From NCBI RefSeq assembly GCF_025751575.1, contig NZ_JAOWLA010000004.1, positions 62,001 through 126,000 on the forward strand: a stretch of 64,000 nucleotides of DNA, written 5' to 3'. The stretch is from Albidovulum sediminicola. GTDB taxonomy: Bacteria; Pseudomonadota; Alphaproteobacteria; Rhodobacterales; Rhodobacteraceae. A program made the translations under genes and the position numbers. This document shows positions 55,955-64,000 of the stretch, one piece after another (within the stretch, counting starts at the first letter, position 1; each line of letters starts with the position of its first letter). The notes beneath the pieces were generated by a model. It did no database searches, was not told the origin of the DNA, and saw only the letters and a program-made list of their open reading frames with translations.

Positions 55955-55980
55955 TAATGCCGCTCAAGGGTAGGAGTTCC

Positions 55981-58900
55981 ATGATGCGACACGACATAAG
56001 CCTAGCGGACCGCTTTGACCTTACCAAGCCGTCCGTCCTGCTGAACGGCACACAGGCGCTGGTTCGCCTAATGCTTATGCAAAAAGAGCGCGATCGCCGC
56101 GCCGGTTTGCACACTGCGGGCTATGTGTCGGGCTATCGCGGCTCGCCGCTGGGCGCGGTGGACCAGCAGATGGCGCGCGAGGACAAGCTGCTGAAAGCCA
56201 ACGACATCGTCTTTCGGCCCGGCCTGAACGAGGATCTGGCCGCCACCGCGATCTGGGGTACCCAGCAGGCTGAATTGCGTGGCGAGGGCAAGTATGACGG
56301 CGTCTTCGCACTCTGGTACGGCAAGGGCCCGGGGGTGGACCGCTCCGGAGACGTGATGCGCCATGCCAACATGGCCGGCACCTCGGCGCATGGCGGCGTG
56401 CTGATGGCGATGGGGGACGACCACACGGGCGAAAGCTCCACCGTGTGCCATCAGTCCGATTGGGCGCTGGTCGATGCCTATATGCCGATCGTGTCGCCCG
56501 CGGGCGTGCAGGAAATTCTCGACTACGGGCTCTACGGCTTTGCTTTGTCGCGGTTTTCCGGGCTCTGGGTCGGGCTCAAGACCATGAAGGACACAATCGA
56601 GGTTACCTCGGTCGTGGAGAGCGAACTTGACCGCATGAATTTCGTCACGCCGGATTTCCCGATGCCAGAGGGCGGGCTGAACATCCGGCTGAAGGACCAC
56701 TGGATTCCCCAGGAAGCGCGGATGATCGACCACAAGCGCTTCGCGGCGGAGGCGTTCGCCCGCGCCAATCGCATCGACCGACGCGTCTGGGGCAAGCCGG
56801 GCGCCAGGATCGGTTTCGTCGCGGCGGGCAAGAACTGGCTCGACCTCACGCATGCGCTTTCGCTTCTGGGCATTGACGCGGCGGAGGCCGAACGGCTGGG
56901 CATCACGACATACAAGGTGGGGCAGACCTTCCCGCTGGACATGACCTCGTTCCACGACTGGGCCGAGGGGCTCGACCTCATCGTCGTGGTCGAGGAAAAG
57001 CGCAAGCTGATCGAAGTCCAGATCAAGGAAGCGATCTTCGACGACCGGCAGGGGCGGCGGGTCTACGGCTGGTACAAGGGTGGCGCCGGCAACATGCACG
57101 CGCAGGAGCTTTTCCCGACGCGTATGGCGCTGGATCCGGTGATGGTCGCCGCGCGGATCGGAGAGATCCTGGTCGAGGAGGGGCGTGGAACGGATCACGT
57201 AAAGGGGGCGCTGCAAACCATTGGCGAATCGCAGAAAGCTGCGAACGTGCCTGAGCTGGCCGCGCGTCTTCCCTATTTCTGTTCGGGCTGCCCGCACAAC
57301 AGCTCGACCAAGCTGCCGGAGGGCAGCCGCGCCTATGCCGGGATCGGCTGCCATTTCATGGTCCAGTGGATGGACCGCGCCACAACCGGCTTCACCCACA
57401 TGGGCGGCGAGGGCGCGAACTGGGTGGGCGAGGCGCCGTTTTCCACCCGCGCGCATGTGTTCCAGAACTTGGGCGATGGCACCTACAACCACTCGGGTGT
57501 GCTGGCGATCCGCGCGGCCCTCGCGGCAGGGACGAACATCACCTACAAGATCCTCTTCAACGACGCCGTCGCCATGACCGGCGGCCAGACGAACGAAGGC
57601 GGGCTGACCGCCGACCGCATCGCACGCGAGGTCCAAGCGATGGGGGTCCGCGACATCGCCGTCGTGATGGATGAAAAGGAAGAGGTGGACCGAGGGCTGT
57701 TCCCCTCGGGGGTCGAATTCCATCTGCGCGACGAGCTGATGAGCGTGCAGGAGAAGTTCAGAAATCTCAAGGGCGTGTCGGTCATTCTTTATGTTCAGAC
57801 CTGCGCGGCCGAAAAGCGCCGCCGACGCAAGCGCGGGACCTTCCCGGATCCCGACCGGCGGGTCTTCATCAATACCGATGTTTGCGAGGGCTGTGGTGAT
57901 TGCGGGGTGCAATCGAACTGTGTCTCCATCGTGCCGGTCGAGACGGAGCTTGGTCGCAAGCGGGCGATCGACCAGTCCTCCTGCAACAAGGATTTTTCTT
58001 GCCTGAACGGCTTTTGCCCGTCCTTCGTGACGCTTGAGGGCGCGAAGGTCAGGAAGGGCGCGACAGCCGAACTTCACCTGCCGGACCTGCCCGATCCGGT
58101 GCTGCCGACGATCGAGGGAACGCATAACGTGGTCATCACCGGCGTTGGCGGCACCGGGGTCGTTACCATCGGCGCGGTTCTGGCGATGGCCGCACATCTG
58201 GACGGCAAGGCCGCCGGGATGATGGAGATGGCGGGGCTCGCGCAGAAGGGCGGCGCCGTTCACATCCACCTGCGCCTGGCGGAGAAGCCGCAGGATATCA
58301 ACGCGATCCGTGTCGCGGTGGGTGAGGCCGACTGCGTCATCGGCGGCGACCTCGTGGTGACGGCAGGGGCCAAGACCATCGGGCTGATGCGTCAGGGACG
58401 GACCGGGGCCGTCGTCAACGCGCACGAGATCATCACAGGGGAGTTCACGCGCAATCGCGAATTCCGGGTGCCGTCCGGGCAGATGCGGCTCGCGCTTGAA
58501 GCGCGCTTGCGGGATCGGGTGTCATTCTTCGACGCCTCCGAACTGGCCACGCGGCTTCTGGGCGACGCGATTTATTCCAACATGCTGGTCCTTGGGGCCG
58601 CCTGGCAGCGTGGGCTGGTGCCGATCTTGGGCGAGGCGATCCGCAAGGCGATCGAAATGAACGGTGCGGCCGTGAAAGGAAATCTGCGCGCCTTCGACAT
58701 CGGTCGCTGGGCGGCCGCCCACCCAGACGCCGCGGTTGAGATGGCTTCAGAAGACGATCCGAAGGCTCTGACTCTTCAGGAAAAGATCGAGTTTCGGGCG
58801 GCGCGGCTTGAGGACTATCAGAACCGCGCCTATGCGGACCGGTTCCGGCGTTTGGTGGCGGCGGCGCCCGAGGCGCTACGAGAGGCTGTGGCGAAGGGCT

Positions 58901-59394
58901 ATCACCAGCTTCTGGCCTACAAGGACGAATATGAGGTTGCGCGGCTTCACCTGGCAAGCGCCGACAAGGCGCGGGCGGAATTCGAGGGCGACTTCCGGAT
59001 GACCTTCCACCTGGCGCCGCCGCTTCTGGGCGGTGAGGGCCCCGACGGGCGCCCGAAGAAGCGCGCTTTCGGCCCCTGGGTGCTGACGGTGTTCCGCGTC
59101 CTGGCGGCGATGAAAGGGCTGCGCGGCCGGGCGATCGACCCCTTTGGGTGGCTCCCCGAGCGGCGGACGGAACGCGCGCTGATCGCGCAATACGAACGCG
59201 ACATGGCGGAGGTCCTGCCTCTGGTCACGGCTGCGACCGAAGACGCGGTGCGCGCCCTTGCCGAACTGCCGCTGGAGATCCGGGGCTTCGGCCCGGTCAA
59301 GCAAGCGGCGATCGAGCGAACGGCCAAGCGCCGGGAAGAGCTCCTGGCGGTGATCCGCTCTGGCGGCGTGCCCGAGGCGCAGGCGGCGCAATAG
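55981..59394 (+). CDS. Indolepyruvate ferredoxin oxidoreductase (fused form)
   Basis: A 1137-residue fused 2-oxoacid ferredoxin oxidoreductase. The order is pyrimidine-binding and transketolase-like domain (from AGYVSGYRGSPLGAVDQ), ThDP-binding domain (about residues 430-600, GIGCHFM, HMGGEGANWVG, FNDAVAMTGGQ), a ferredoxin-like segment with CEGCGDC and a further Cys (635, 638, 641, 647) plus SSCNKDFSCLNGFCPSF, and a gamma-subunit domain (GVGGTGVVTIGAVLAMAAH). It should oxidatively decarboxylate aryl or branched 2-oxo acids to acyl-CoA. The start at 55981 follows GTAGGAG. Role: aromatic amino acid (or phenylacetyl/indoleacetyl) degradation. Confidence 0.9.
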   Translation: MMRHDISLADRFDLTKPSVLLNGTQALVRLMLMQKERDRRAGLHTAGYVSGYRGSPLGAVDQQMAREDKLLKANDIVFRPGLNEDLAATAIWGTQQAELRGEGKYDGVFALWYGKGPGVDRSGDVMRHANMAGTSAHGGVLMAMGDDHTGESSTVCHQSDWALVDAYMPIVSPAGVQEILDYGLYGFALSRFSGLWVGLKTMKDTIEVTSVVESELDRMNFVTPDFPMPEGGLNIRLKDHWIPQEARMIDHKRFAAEAFARANRIDRRVWGKPGARIGFVAAGKNWLDLTHALSLLGIDAAEAERLGITTYKVGQTFPLDMTSFHDWAEGLDLIVVVEEKRKLIEVQIKEAIFDDRQGRRVYGWYKGGAGNMHAQELFPTRMALDPVMVAARIGEILVEEGRGTDHVKGALQTIGESQKAANVPELAARLPYFCSGCPHNSSTKLPEGSRAYAGIGCHFMVQWMDRATTGFTHMGGEGANWVGEAPFSTRAHVFQNLGDGTYNHSGVLAIRAALAAGTNITYKILFNDAVAMTGGQTNEGGLTADRIAREVQAMGVRDIAVVMDEKEEVDRGLFPSGVEFHLRDELMSVQEKFRNLKGVSVILYVQTCAAEKRRRRKRGTFPDPDRRVFINTDVCEGCGDCGVQSNCVSIVPVETELGRKRAIDQSSCNKDFSCLNGFCPSFVTLEGAKVRKGATAELHLPDLPDPVLPTIEGTHNVVITGVGGTGVVTIGAVLAMAAHLDGKAAGMMEMAGLAQKGGAVHIHLRLAEKPQDINAIRVAVGEADCVIGGDLVVTAGAKTIGLMRQGRTGAVVNAHEIITGEFTRNREFRVPSGQMRLALEARLRDRVSFFDASELATRLLGDAIYSNMLVLGAAWQRGLVPILGEAIRKAIEMNGAAVKGNLRAFDIGRWAAAHPDAAVEMASEDDPKALTLQEKIEFRAARLEDYQNRAYADRFRRLVAAAPEALREAVAKGYHQLLAYKDEYEVARLHLASADKARAEFEGDFRMTFHLAPPLLGGEGPDGRPKKRAFGPWVLTVFRVLAAMKGLRGRAIDPFGWLPERRTERALIAQYERDMAEVLPLVTAATEDAVRALAELPLEIRGFGPVKQAAIERTAKRREELLAVIRSGGVPEAQAAQ

Positions 59395-59550
59395 CCGGTC
59401 GCGCCCGCACAGGCCCCCAAAGGGGCGATGGATTTCCGGGCGCGGGCAACGTATGAGTCTCAGCCAAGGTTGCGGTCGCCGCTGTGACGGCGGGGGCGCA
59501 ACCGGGAAACACCACCGCGCCGGGGTTAGCGCGGTCGCGCGGAGGCAGGG

Positions 59551-60363
59551 ATGGCGGTTGGCGTATTCGATTCCGGGCTGGGTGGCCTGACGGTTCTGGA
59601 TGCGGTGTCCCGCGCCCTGCCTGAGGTGCCCTTTGTCTATTTCGGCGATAACGCCCACGCGCCCTATGGCGTGCGCGATGCCGATGACATCTTCAACCTG
59701 ACCTGCGCGGCGGTGGAGCGGCTTTGGTCCGAGGGCTGTGACCTCGTGATTCTGGCCTGCAACACGGCCTCCGCCGCGGCGCTGCGGCGCATGCAGGAAA
59801 GCTGGATACCTGACGACAAGCGGGTTCTGGGCGTCTTCGTTCCGCTGATCGAGGCGCTGACGGAGCGGCAGTGGGGCGACAACTCCCCCCCGCGCGAGGT
59901 CGCGGTCAAGCATGTCGCGCTCTTTGCCACGCCCGCGACGGTGGCCAGCCGCGCCTTCCAGCGCGAGCTCGCCTTCCGTGCCATCGGCGTCGATGTGGAG
60001 GCGCAGCCCTGCGGCGGCGTGGTCGATGCGATCGAACAAGGCGACGAGATCCTGGCCGAGGCGCTGGTGCGCAGCCATGTCGAGGCGCTCAAGCGCCGCA
60101 TGCCCAAACCGGAGGCCGCGATCCTGGGGTGTACGCACTACCCGCTGATGGAGGGCGTCTTCCGTGCGGCGCTGGGGCCGGATGTCGCCGTCTTTTCGCA
60201 GGCCAATCTGGTCGCGGCCAGCCTCCAGGATTACCTCGCCCGCCGGCCGGAGTTCCTGGGCGCGGGCCGCGTCTCGAAGTTCCTGACCACCGGCAACCCG
60301 CAAAGCGTCTCGGACAAGGCGACGCAGTTCCTGCGCCGGCCCATCCGGTTCGAGGCCGCCTGA
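59551..60363 (+). CDS. murI: Glutamate racemase
   Basis: A 270-residue cofactor-independent racemase that supplies D-glutamate for peptidoglycan. It starts [17 protein letters not shown]. The two catalytic cysteines are Cys70 in [11 protein letters not shown] and Cys194 in LGCTHYPLM, each with the expected neighbours. GCGGAGGCAGGG precedes the ATG. It stands 156 bases downstream of the oxidoreductase. Confidence 0.95.
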   Translation: MAVGVFDSGLGGLTVLDAVSRALPEVPFVYFGDNAHAPYGVRDADDIFNLTCAAVERLWSEGCDLVILACNTASAAALRRMQESWIPDDKRVLGVFVPLIEALTERQWGDNSPPREVAVKHVALFATPATVASRAFQRELAFRAIGVDVEAQPCGGVVDAIEQGDEILAEALVRSHVEALKRRMPKPEAAILGCTHYPLMEGVFRAALGPDVAVFSQANLVAASLQDYLARRPEFLGAGRVSKFLTTGNPQSVSDKATQFLRRPIRFEAA

Positions 60364-60472
60364 ACGTCGTTTTCGCGTCGCAAACACGACTTCCTTCTTG
60401 AAACAAGTCGCTCGCGGGAAAGAGTTTTTCCCCGAGGGTGGTGAATCTTGCCCGCAATTGGGGGAGGGCGGG

Positions 60473-61351
60473 ATGCGCTACGGAACAGGTGTCGTGCTGG
60501 TGTTGACGGCCGGGCTGCTTTGGTCGGGATTCGGCCTTGCCGTGCGGCACCTGGATGGTGCGGGGGCATGGGCGGTCGTCTTCTGGCGCTCGGTCGCGCT
60601 GGTGCCGGCGCTGATGCTGTTCGTGTCCTGGCGGTCGAAGGGGCAGGCCATGCGCCGGGTCCTGGCGACGGGCCGTTCCGGCGCTATCGGCGGGCTTTGC
60701 CTGATCGCTGCCTCGCTCGGCGGGATCTACTCGATCCAGGCCACGACGGTGGCCAACGCGGTTTTCCTCTTTGCGGCTGCGCCCTTCCTGACGGCGGTCC
60801 TGGGCTGGGCGCTGCTTGGCGAGCGCGTCCGCCGGTCAACTTGGGGGGCGATCGCGCTCGCCGCCGTCGGGATCTATGTCATGGTGCGCGAGGGGCTGGC
60901 CCTTGGCGCGATGGACGGAAACCTGGCGGCACTTGGCTCCGCCCTGGGGTTTGCGGGCTTCACGATCGCGATCCGCTCTGGCCGGCAGGGCGACATGGTG
61001 CCGACCGTGGTTCTGGGCGGGGTCTTCACCATGATCGCCGCTGCCCTGGTCGCGCCGATGATGGGCGAGACGCTGTGGGTCTCGACCCACGACATCGTTC
61101 TGTCCATGGGGATGGGGGCCGGGTTGCTGGCAACCGGCATGGCGCTTTACACCGTTGGAAGCCGGGTGATCCCGGCGGCTGAACTGACGCTTCTGTCGAT
61201 CGTCGAAGTTCTCATGGCCCCGGTCTGGGTCTGGCTGTTCCTGGGCGAAACCGCGTCGGAGGGTACGATCCTGGGCGGCGCGCTTCTGGTGGGCGCGGTG
61301 ATCTGGAACGCGATCAGCGGGATGCGGGGCAGGGTGCCCCTGACGCTCTGA
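60473..61351 (+). CDS. DMT/EamA family transporter
   Basis: A 292-residue inner-membrane protein with about ten hydrophobic segments and two EamA repeats, the first starting GTGVVLVLTAGLLWSGFG and the second AALGSALGFAGFTIAIRSGR. The signature VANAVFLFAAAPFLTAVLGW between the halves is typical of the drug/metabolite transporter superfamily. GGGGGAGGGCGGG precedes the ATG; the open frame upstream of it lacks homology. Substrate unknown. Confidence 0.85.
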   Translation: MRYGTGVVLVLTAGLLWSGFGLAVRHLDGAGAWAVVFWRSVALVPALMLFVSWRSKGQAMRRVLATGRSGAIGGLCLIAASLGGIYSIQATTVANAVFLFAAAPFLTAVLGWALLGERVRRSTWGAIALAAVGIYVMVREGLALGAMDGNLAALGSALGFAGFTIAIRSGRQGDMVPTVVLGGVFTMIAAALVAPMMGETLWVSTHDIVLSMGMGAGLLATGMALYTVGSRVIPAAELTLLSIVEVLMAPVWVWLFLGETASEGTILGGALLVGAVIWNAISGMRGRVPLTL

Positions 61352-61392
61352 GCCCGATTGCGGCACCGCGCGATCCATGAGAGGGATCGGTC

Positions 61393-61962
61393 ATGATCCG
61401 CGCCTTCTTTGCCCTGACCCTGCCCGACGAGGTGATCGATCAGATCGAGCGCCTTCAGGGCGCAATCCCGTTCGGCCGTGCCGTCCCGGCAGAGAACCTG
61501 CATCTGACGCTCGCCTTCCTGGGCGAGGTTTCGGACCAGACGCTCGAAGCCGCGCATGAGGCCGCGGCGTCGCTGGCGCCCGAACCTTTCGCGATTGAAC
61601 TCTCCGGGCTCCAACACCTGGGACGCGCGCCCGGCGGTGTGATTGCCGCAGGCGTCGCCCCAGACGCGCGGCTTGAGGCGCTGGCGCGGGCGCTCCGCTC
61701 CCGTCTGAATGGCGCGCGTGTGCAATTGCCGCGCGAGCGGTTTCGCCCGCATGTCACGGTGCTGAGGCTGCGCCCGGGCGATGCCGAGGATGCGACGCTT
61801 GCCCGGCTTCTGGGTCGGCACGCGACGTTCCGGGCCGGGCCGATTCCGGTCACCGGCCTGTCGCTCTTCCGATCCTACCTTGGCGGCGAAACGGCGCGGC
61901 ACGAGGAGTTGGCGCGCTACGCCTTCGACCCGATGGATGGGCGCGACGAATTTTCCCGTTGA
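61393..61962 (+). CDS. thpR: RNA 2',3'-cyclic phosphodiesterase
   Basis: A 189-residue 2H phosphoesterase (LigT/ThpR) that opens 2',3'-cyclic phosphates on RNA. The two HxTx motifs are HLTL at residues 37-40 (NLHLTLAFLGEV) and HVTV at 120-123 (RPHVTVLRL), at the expected distance. A start at 61393 lies in a GGGATCGGTC context and matches the family N-terminus (MIRAFFALTLP). It follows the DMT gene by 41 bases. Confidence 0.92.
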   Translation: MIRAFFALTLPDEVIDQIERLQGAIPFGRAVPAENLHLTLAFLGEVSDQTLEAAHEAAASLAPEPFAIELSGLQHLGRAPGGVIAAGVAPDARLEALARALRSRLNGARVQLPRERFRPHVTVLRLRPGDAEDATLARLLGRHATFRAGPIPVTGLSLFRSYLGGETARHEELARYAFDPMDGRDEFSR

Positions 61963-62028
61963 AACCCGGACAAGGGACGGCCATCTAGCAGGGGCCGGAA
62001 CCGGTCCGGACCGCAACGGGGAGCCGCA

Positions 62029-62487
62029 ATGAAGGGTCTGAAGAAGCAGCGCCGCATCCAGATCATCGTCCTGGCCGTTCTGGCCATGGCGGGGGCGCTG
62101 GCCGCATTCAAGTTCGCGATGCCGGACGCGCTCCAGTATTTCCGCTCTCCGACCGAGGTGATCGCGAGCCCGCCCTCGGCGTCGGAGACGTTCCGCATCG
62201 GCGGGCTGGTCGAGGACGGCAGCCTGGTCCGCGGCGAGGGGGCGGAGATCACGTTCCGCGTGACGGACGGCAACGGCGTGGTGCCGGTCAGCTATACCGG
62301 CCTTCTCCCCGACCTGTTCGGCGAGGGCGAGGGCGTGGTGGCGACCGGCAAGCTTGTCGGCGGGACCTTCGAGGCGAACGAGATCCTGGCCAAGCACGAC
62401 GAAACCTACATGCCCAAGGAAGTCATCGACGCGCTCAAGGAACAGGGCGTCTATGTCGAACCGGACGCTGGCGCAGCGACGAATTAA
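62029..62487 (+). CDS. ccmE: Cytochrome c maturation haem chaperone CcmE
   Basis: A 152-residue periplasmic haem chaperone anchored by one N-terminal transmembrane helix (residues about 10-28, IQIIVLAVLAMAGALAAF). The haem-binding His123 and Tyr127 are in AKHDETYMPKEV, and the OB-fold starts FRIGGLVEDGSLVRG. It carries haem to the cytochrome c lyase CcmFH. The other ccm genes are absent from the window, although in Rhodobacterales ccmE is often apart from the rest. Confidence 0.95.
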   Translation: MKGLKKQRRIQIIVLAVLAMAGALAAFKFAMPDALQYFRSPTEVIASPPSASETFRIGGLVEDGSLVRGEGAEITFRVTDGNGVVPVSYTGLLPDLFGEGEGVVATGKLVGGTFEANEILAKHDETYMPKEVIDALKEQGVYVEPDAGAATN

Positions 62488-62533
62488 CGAATTCTGAGGA
62501 CCCTTCCCGGACGCGCCAGCCCCGGGAGGTTCC

Positions 62534-63145
62534 ATGCCCAGCGTCGAAGACATTGCCCGAGAGATTGCCGCCCGCGAGGGAGGCTATGTGAACGACCCGG
62601 ACGATCCGGGCGGCGCCACCAATCACGGCGTCACGCTGGCCACGATGCGCAGGCTCGGCATCGACCTGGATGGCGACGGGCGGGTGGGGGCCTCTGACGT
62701 CAAGCGCCTGACGCGGGCGCGGGCCGAACAGATCTTTGTCGAGGAGTATTTCCGCAAGCCCGGGCTCGGCCTTTTGCCGCAGGCCGTGCAGGCCAGCGTC
62801 TTCGACATGTATGTGAACGCGGGGGCAGAGGCCGTGCGCCTGCTCCAGCGGCTCTTGAACGACATGGGCTATGCGGTTGCGGTGGACGGGGTCATCGGGC
62901 CGCAGACGGTGGCGGCGGCCATCGCGGCGGCAGAGCGCGCGCCGGATCTTTTCGCCGACGCCTACGGGATCGCCCGGCGCGACTATTACTACGCGCTCGC
63001 TGACCGCAGGCCTGCCAGCCGCAAGTTCGCCCGCCGCCGCGACGGCGGAAAGGGCGGCTGGATTCTCAGGGCCGAGGAATTCATCTCCCCCCGCTTTCAC
63101 CTCAGCGCGGCAGAGCATCGGGAAAGGATCGCGGCATGGGCCTGA
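62534..63145 (+). CDS. GTA/phage-type endolysin (GH108 N-acetylmuramidase)
   Basis: A 203-residue lysozyme-like protein of the GH108 type. The catalytic Glu15 is in AREGGYVNDPDDPGGATNHGVT, followed by VFDMYVNAGAEAVRLLQRLLND and a C-terminal peptidoglycan-binding part (DGVIGPQTVAAAIAAAE). There is no signal peptide, so it needs a holin to reach the wall. Its stop overlaps the start of the holin gene by 10 bases. The same pair serves gene-transfer-agent release in Rhodobacter capsulatus, where the lysis genes sit away from the main GTA cluster. Confidence 0.87.
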   Translation: MPSVEDIAREIAAREGGYVNDPDDPGGATNHGVTLATMRRLGIDLDGDGRVGASDVKRLTRARAEQIFVEEYFRKPGLGLLPQAVQASVFDMYVNAGAEAVRLLQRLLNDMGYAVAVDGVIGPQTVAAAIAAAERAPDLFADAYGIARRDYYYALADRRPASRKFARRRDGGKGGWILRAEEFISPRFHLSAAEHRERIAAWA

Positions 63146-63639
63146 TCTCTCGCATCTTCGGGGCGCCGACGGCGACCACGGCGCTGGGGCAGGCGGTCGT
63201 GGAGGTCGCGGGCGCCTTCACCCCCAACGCCACCCGCCGGTTGGAGACCGCACAGGCCGCCTACCTGGCCGCGCTGGACGAATTCGGGGCGGAGTTCCAG
63301 TACCTCAGGCCCGGGCGCTTCGACCGGTTGGTCAACGGCCTGAACCGGCTGCCCCGGCCGATGCTGGCCTTCGGAACGCTTGGCCTTTTCATCTACGCGA
63401 TGATCGACCCGGTCCATTTCGCCCAGCGGATGGTCGGGCTGAACTACGTCCCCGAGCCGCTCTGGTGGCTGTTGGCGGCCATCGTCGGGTTCTACTTTGG
63501 TGCACGCGAGGCGCATTATTTCCGCACCCGGGCAGACGCGCTGCCCGCCAGCGAGGGCCAGCCCGTTGCGACCGCGCCCGCCCCTGCCCGCAATCCCGCG
63601 CTTGAGGAATGGCGGCACGCGCGGGGGCGCGACCGCTAG
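63136..63639 (+). CDS. Holin, GTA_holin_3TM type
   Basis: A 167-residue membrane protein resembling the holin of three transmembrane segments used for gene-transfer-agent release. After GLISRIFGAPTATTALGQAV and an amphipathic helix come two clear transmembrane segments, PMLAFGTLGLFIYAMI (about residues 76-91) and WWLLAAIVGFYFGAR (about 112-126); the third segment is weak. The ATG lies 10 bases inside the endolysin gene, so the two are coupled. The tail is Pro/Ala-rich and basic. Confidence 0.83.
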   Translation: MGLISRIFGAPTATTALGQAVVEVAGAFTPNATRRLETAQAAYLAALDEFGAEFQYLRPGRFDRLVNGLNRLPRPMLAFGTLGLFIYAMIDPVHFAQRMVGLNYVPEPLWWLLAAIVGFYFGAREAHYFRTRADALPASEGQPVATAPAPARNPALEEWRHARGRDR

Positions 63640-63681
63640 CGCCGGTTGCATGGCGCCGGATTATCGCAGTAGCTTCCGGCC

Positions 63682-64000
63682 ATGTCTTTCAGATTGTTGA
63701 TTCTCTTCTTCTCCGTCGCCGCGTTCGCCGGTTCCGTGCTTTGGGTCGGACCGGCCGTCAAGACCGCGACGCTCGTTCCGATGGGCCTGGTCCTTGTTGC
63801 CCTGATCTGGGTGGTCGCGGGTCTCTTTACACCACGGCGGGACTGGATCCTGGTCGACGGATCGAACGTGCTTTACTGGCGCAATGACACGCCCGATCTC
63901 GCCACCGTGCGGCTGGTGGTGGGGGAACTGCTGCGCCGGGATCTGACGCCGGTCGTCTGGTTCGACGCGAATGCGGGCTATCTGGTGGCCGGGCGCTACC
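63682..64000 (+). CDS. Membrane-anchored NYN/PIN-like nuclease domain protein, 5' part
   Basis: The first 106 codons of a gene that runs off the window. Two transmembrane segments at the N-terminus (SFRLLILFFSVAAFAGSVLW and PMGLVLVALIWVVAGLF) are followed by RRDWILVDGSNVLYWRND, the start of a Zc3h12a-like NYN ribonuclease domain; the Asp in ILVDGSNV is the first catalytic acid. The remaining acidic residues lie outside the window, so activity cannot be judged. It is 42 bases after the holin gene. Confidence 0.75.
   Translation, partial: MSFRLLILFFSVAAFAGSVLWVGPAVKTATLVPMGLVLVALIWVVAGLFTPRRDWILVDGSNVLYWRNDTPDLATVRLVVGELLRRDLTPVVWFDANAGYLVAGRY

Noticed and set aside
56068-58425. 785-codon minus-strand frame opposite the indolepyruvate oxidoreductase
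   Set aside because: Antisense to a gene with clear cofactor motifs; the translated product is His/Arg/Asp-rich and matches no family.
59458-59465. GGCTGAGA on the minus strand, reminiscent of the TPP riboswitch
   Set aside because: Only this 8-mer matches; the other conserved TPP elements are missing and no minus-strand gene lies downstream.

Overview
The window is ordinary-looking chromosome from a high-GC alphaproteobacterium, almost certainly a member of the Rhodobacteraceae/Rhodobacterales. The assignment rests on a C4-type 5-aminolevulinate synthase gene (hemA) behind an FNR-type box, an alphaproteobacterial SOS box (GTTC-N7-GTTC) before uvrA, a fused indolepyruvate ferredoxin oxidoreductase, two copies of a CCCCGGAGTATTT...CCAGAATGAA intergenic element that I associate with this family, a valine-degradation cluster, and an endolysin-holin pair of the gene-transfer-agent type. 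I see no rRNA, tRNA, insertion sequence, CRISPR array or integrase. Coding density is high and most large antisense reading frames are GC-driven shadows.

Layout. 1-8 kb: acetyltransferase and M20 peptidase, then hemA, a RodZ-like envelope protein, ispG and an ABC-F (Uup) ATPase. 7.9-12.3 kb: an alpha-methylacyl-CoA racemase, a RACo-like [2Fe-2S]/ASKHA activator ATPase and a class III CoA-transferase. 12.4-23.9 kb: envelope and translation genes (DsbA-like oxidoreductase, aminotransferase, AmiC amidase, PBP1A, prfB, a DUF2189 membrane protein, bactofilin with a coupled M23 peptidase, a DUF455 protein and a Bcp peroxiredoxin). 23.9-31.7 kb: a giant AsmA-like protein coupled to queA, an MFS transporter, a DUF924 protein and lpdA. 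31.7-36.8 kb: a rhodanese behind a candidate sulfide-type operator, uvrA under a LexA box, a DUF2892 protein, a Crp/Fnr regulator and an RcnB-like secreted protein. 36.8-43.0 kb: valine/isobutyrate catabolism (acyl-CoA dehydrogenase, HIBCH-type hydrolase, mmsB, mmsA) with a LysR regulator. 43-49.7 kb: CBS protein, coaD, two tandem GAPDH genes with a 47-residue membrane protein between them and LacI-type operators upstream of each, a DUF808 protein and transketolase. 49.9-54.5 kb: a coiled-coil protein and zapA, then grxD/bolA, ureidoglycolate lyase and purL. 54.8-59.4 kb: a LysR gene with a translationally coupled 25-codon frame, divergent from the indolepyruvate oxidoreductase. 59.5-64 kb: murI, a DMT transporter, thpR, ccmE, the lysis pair and the start of a membrane-anchored NYN-domain protein.

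The observations most worth following are the LacI-type operator set around the two GAPDH genes together with a cofactor-site difference between the paralogues, the stand-alone GTA-type lysis cassette, the rhodanese operator with the split sulfur-type gene set around uvrA, the convergent pair of hairpin-plus-repeat modules at 31.75-31.99 kb, and the nested palindromes over the oxidoreductase promoter. No wholly new multi-gene system is evident. All family calls come from motif reading without database searches.
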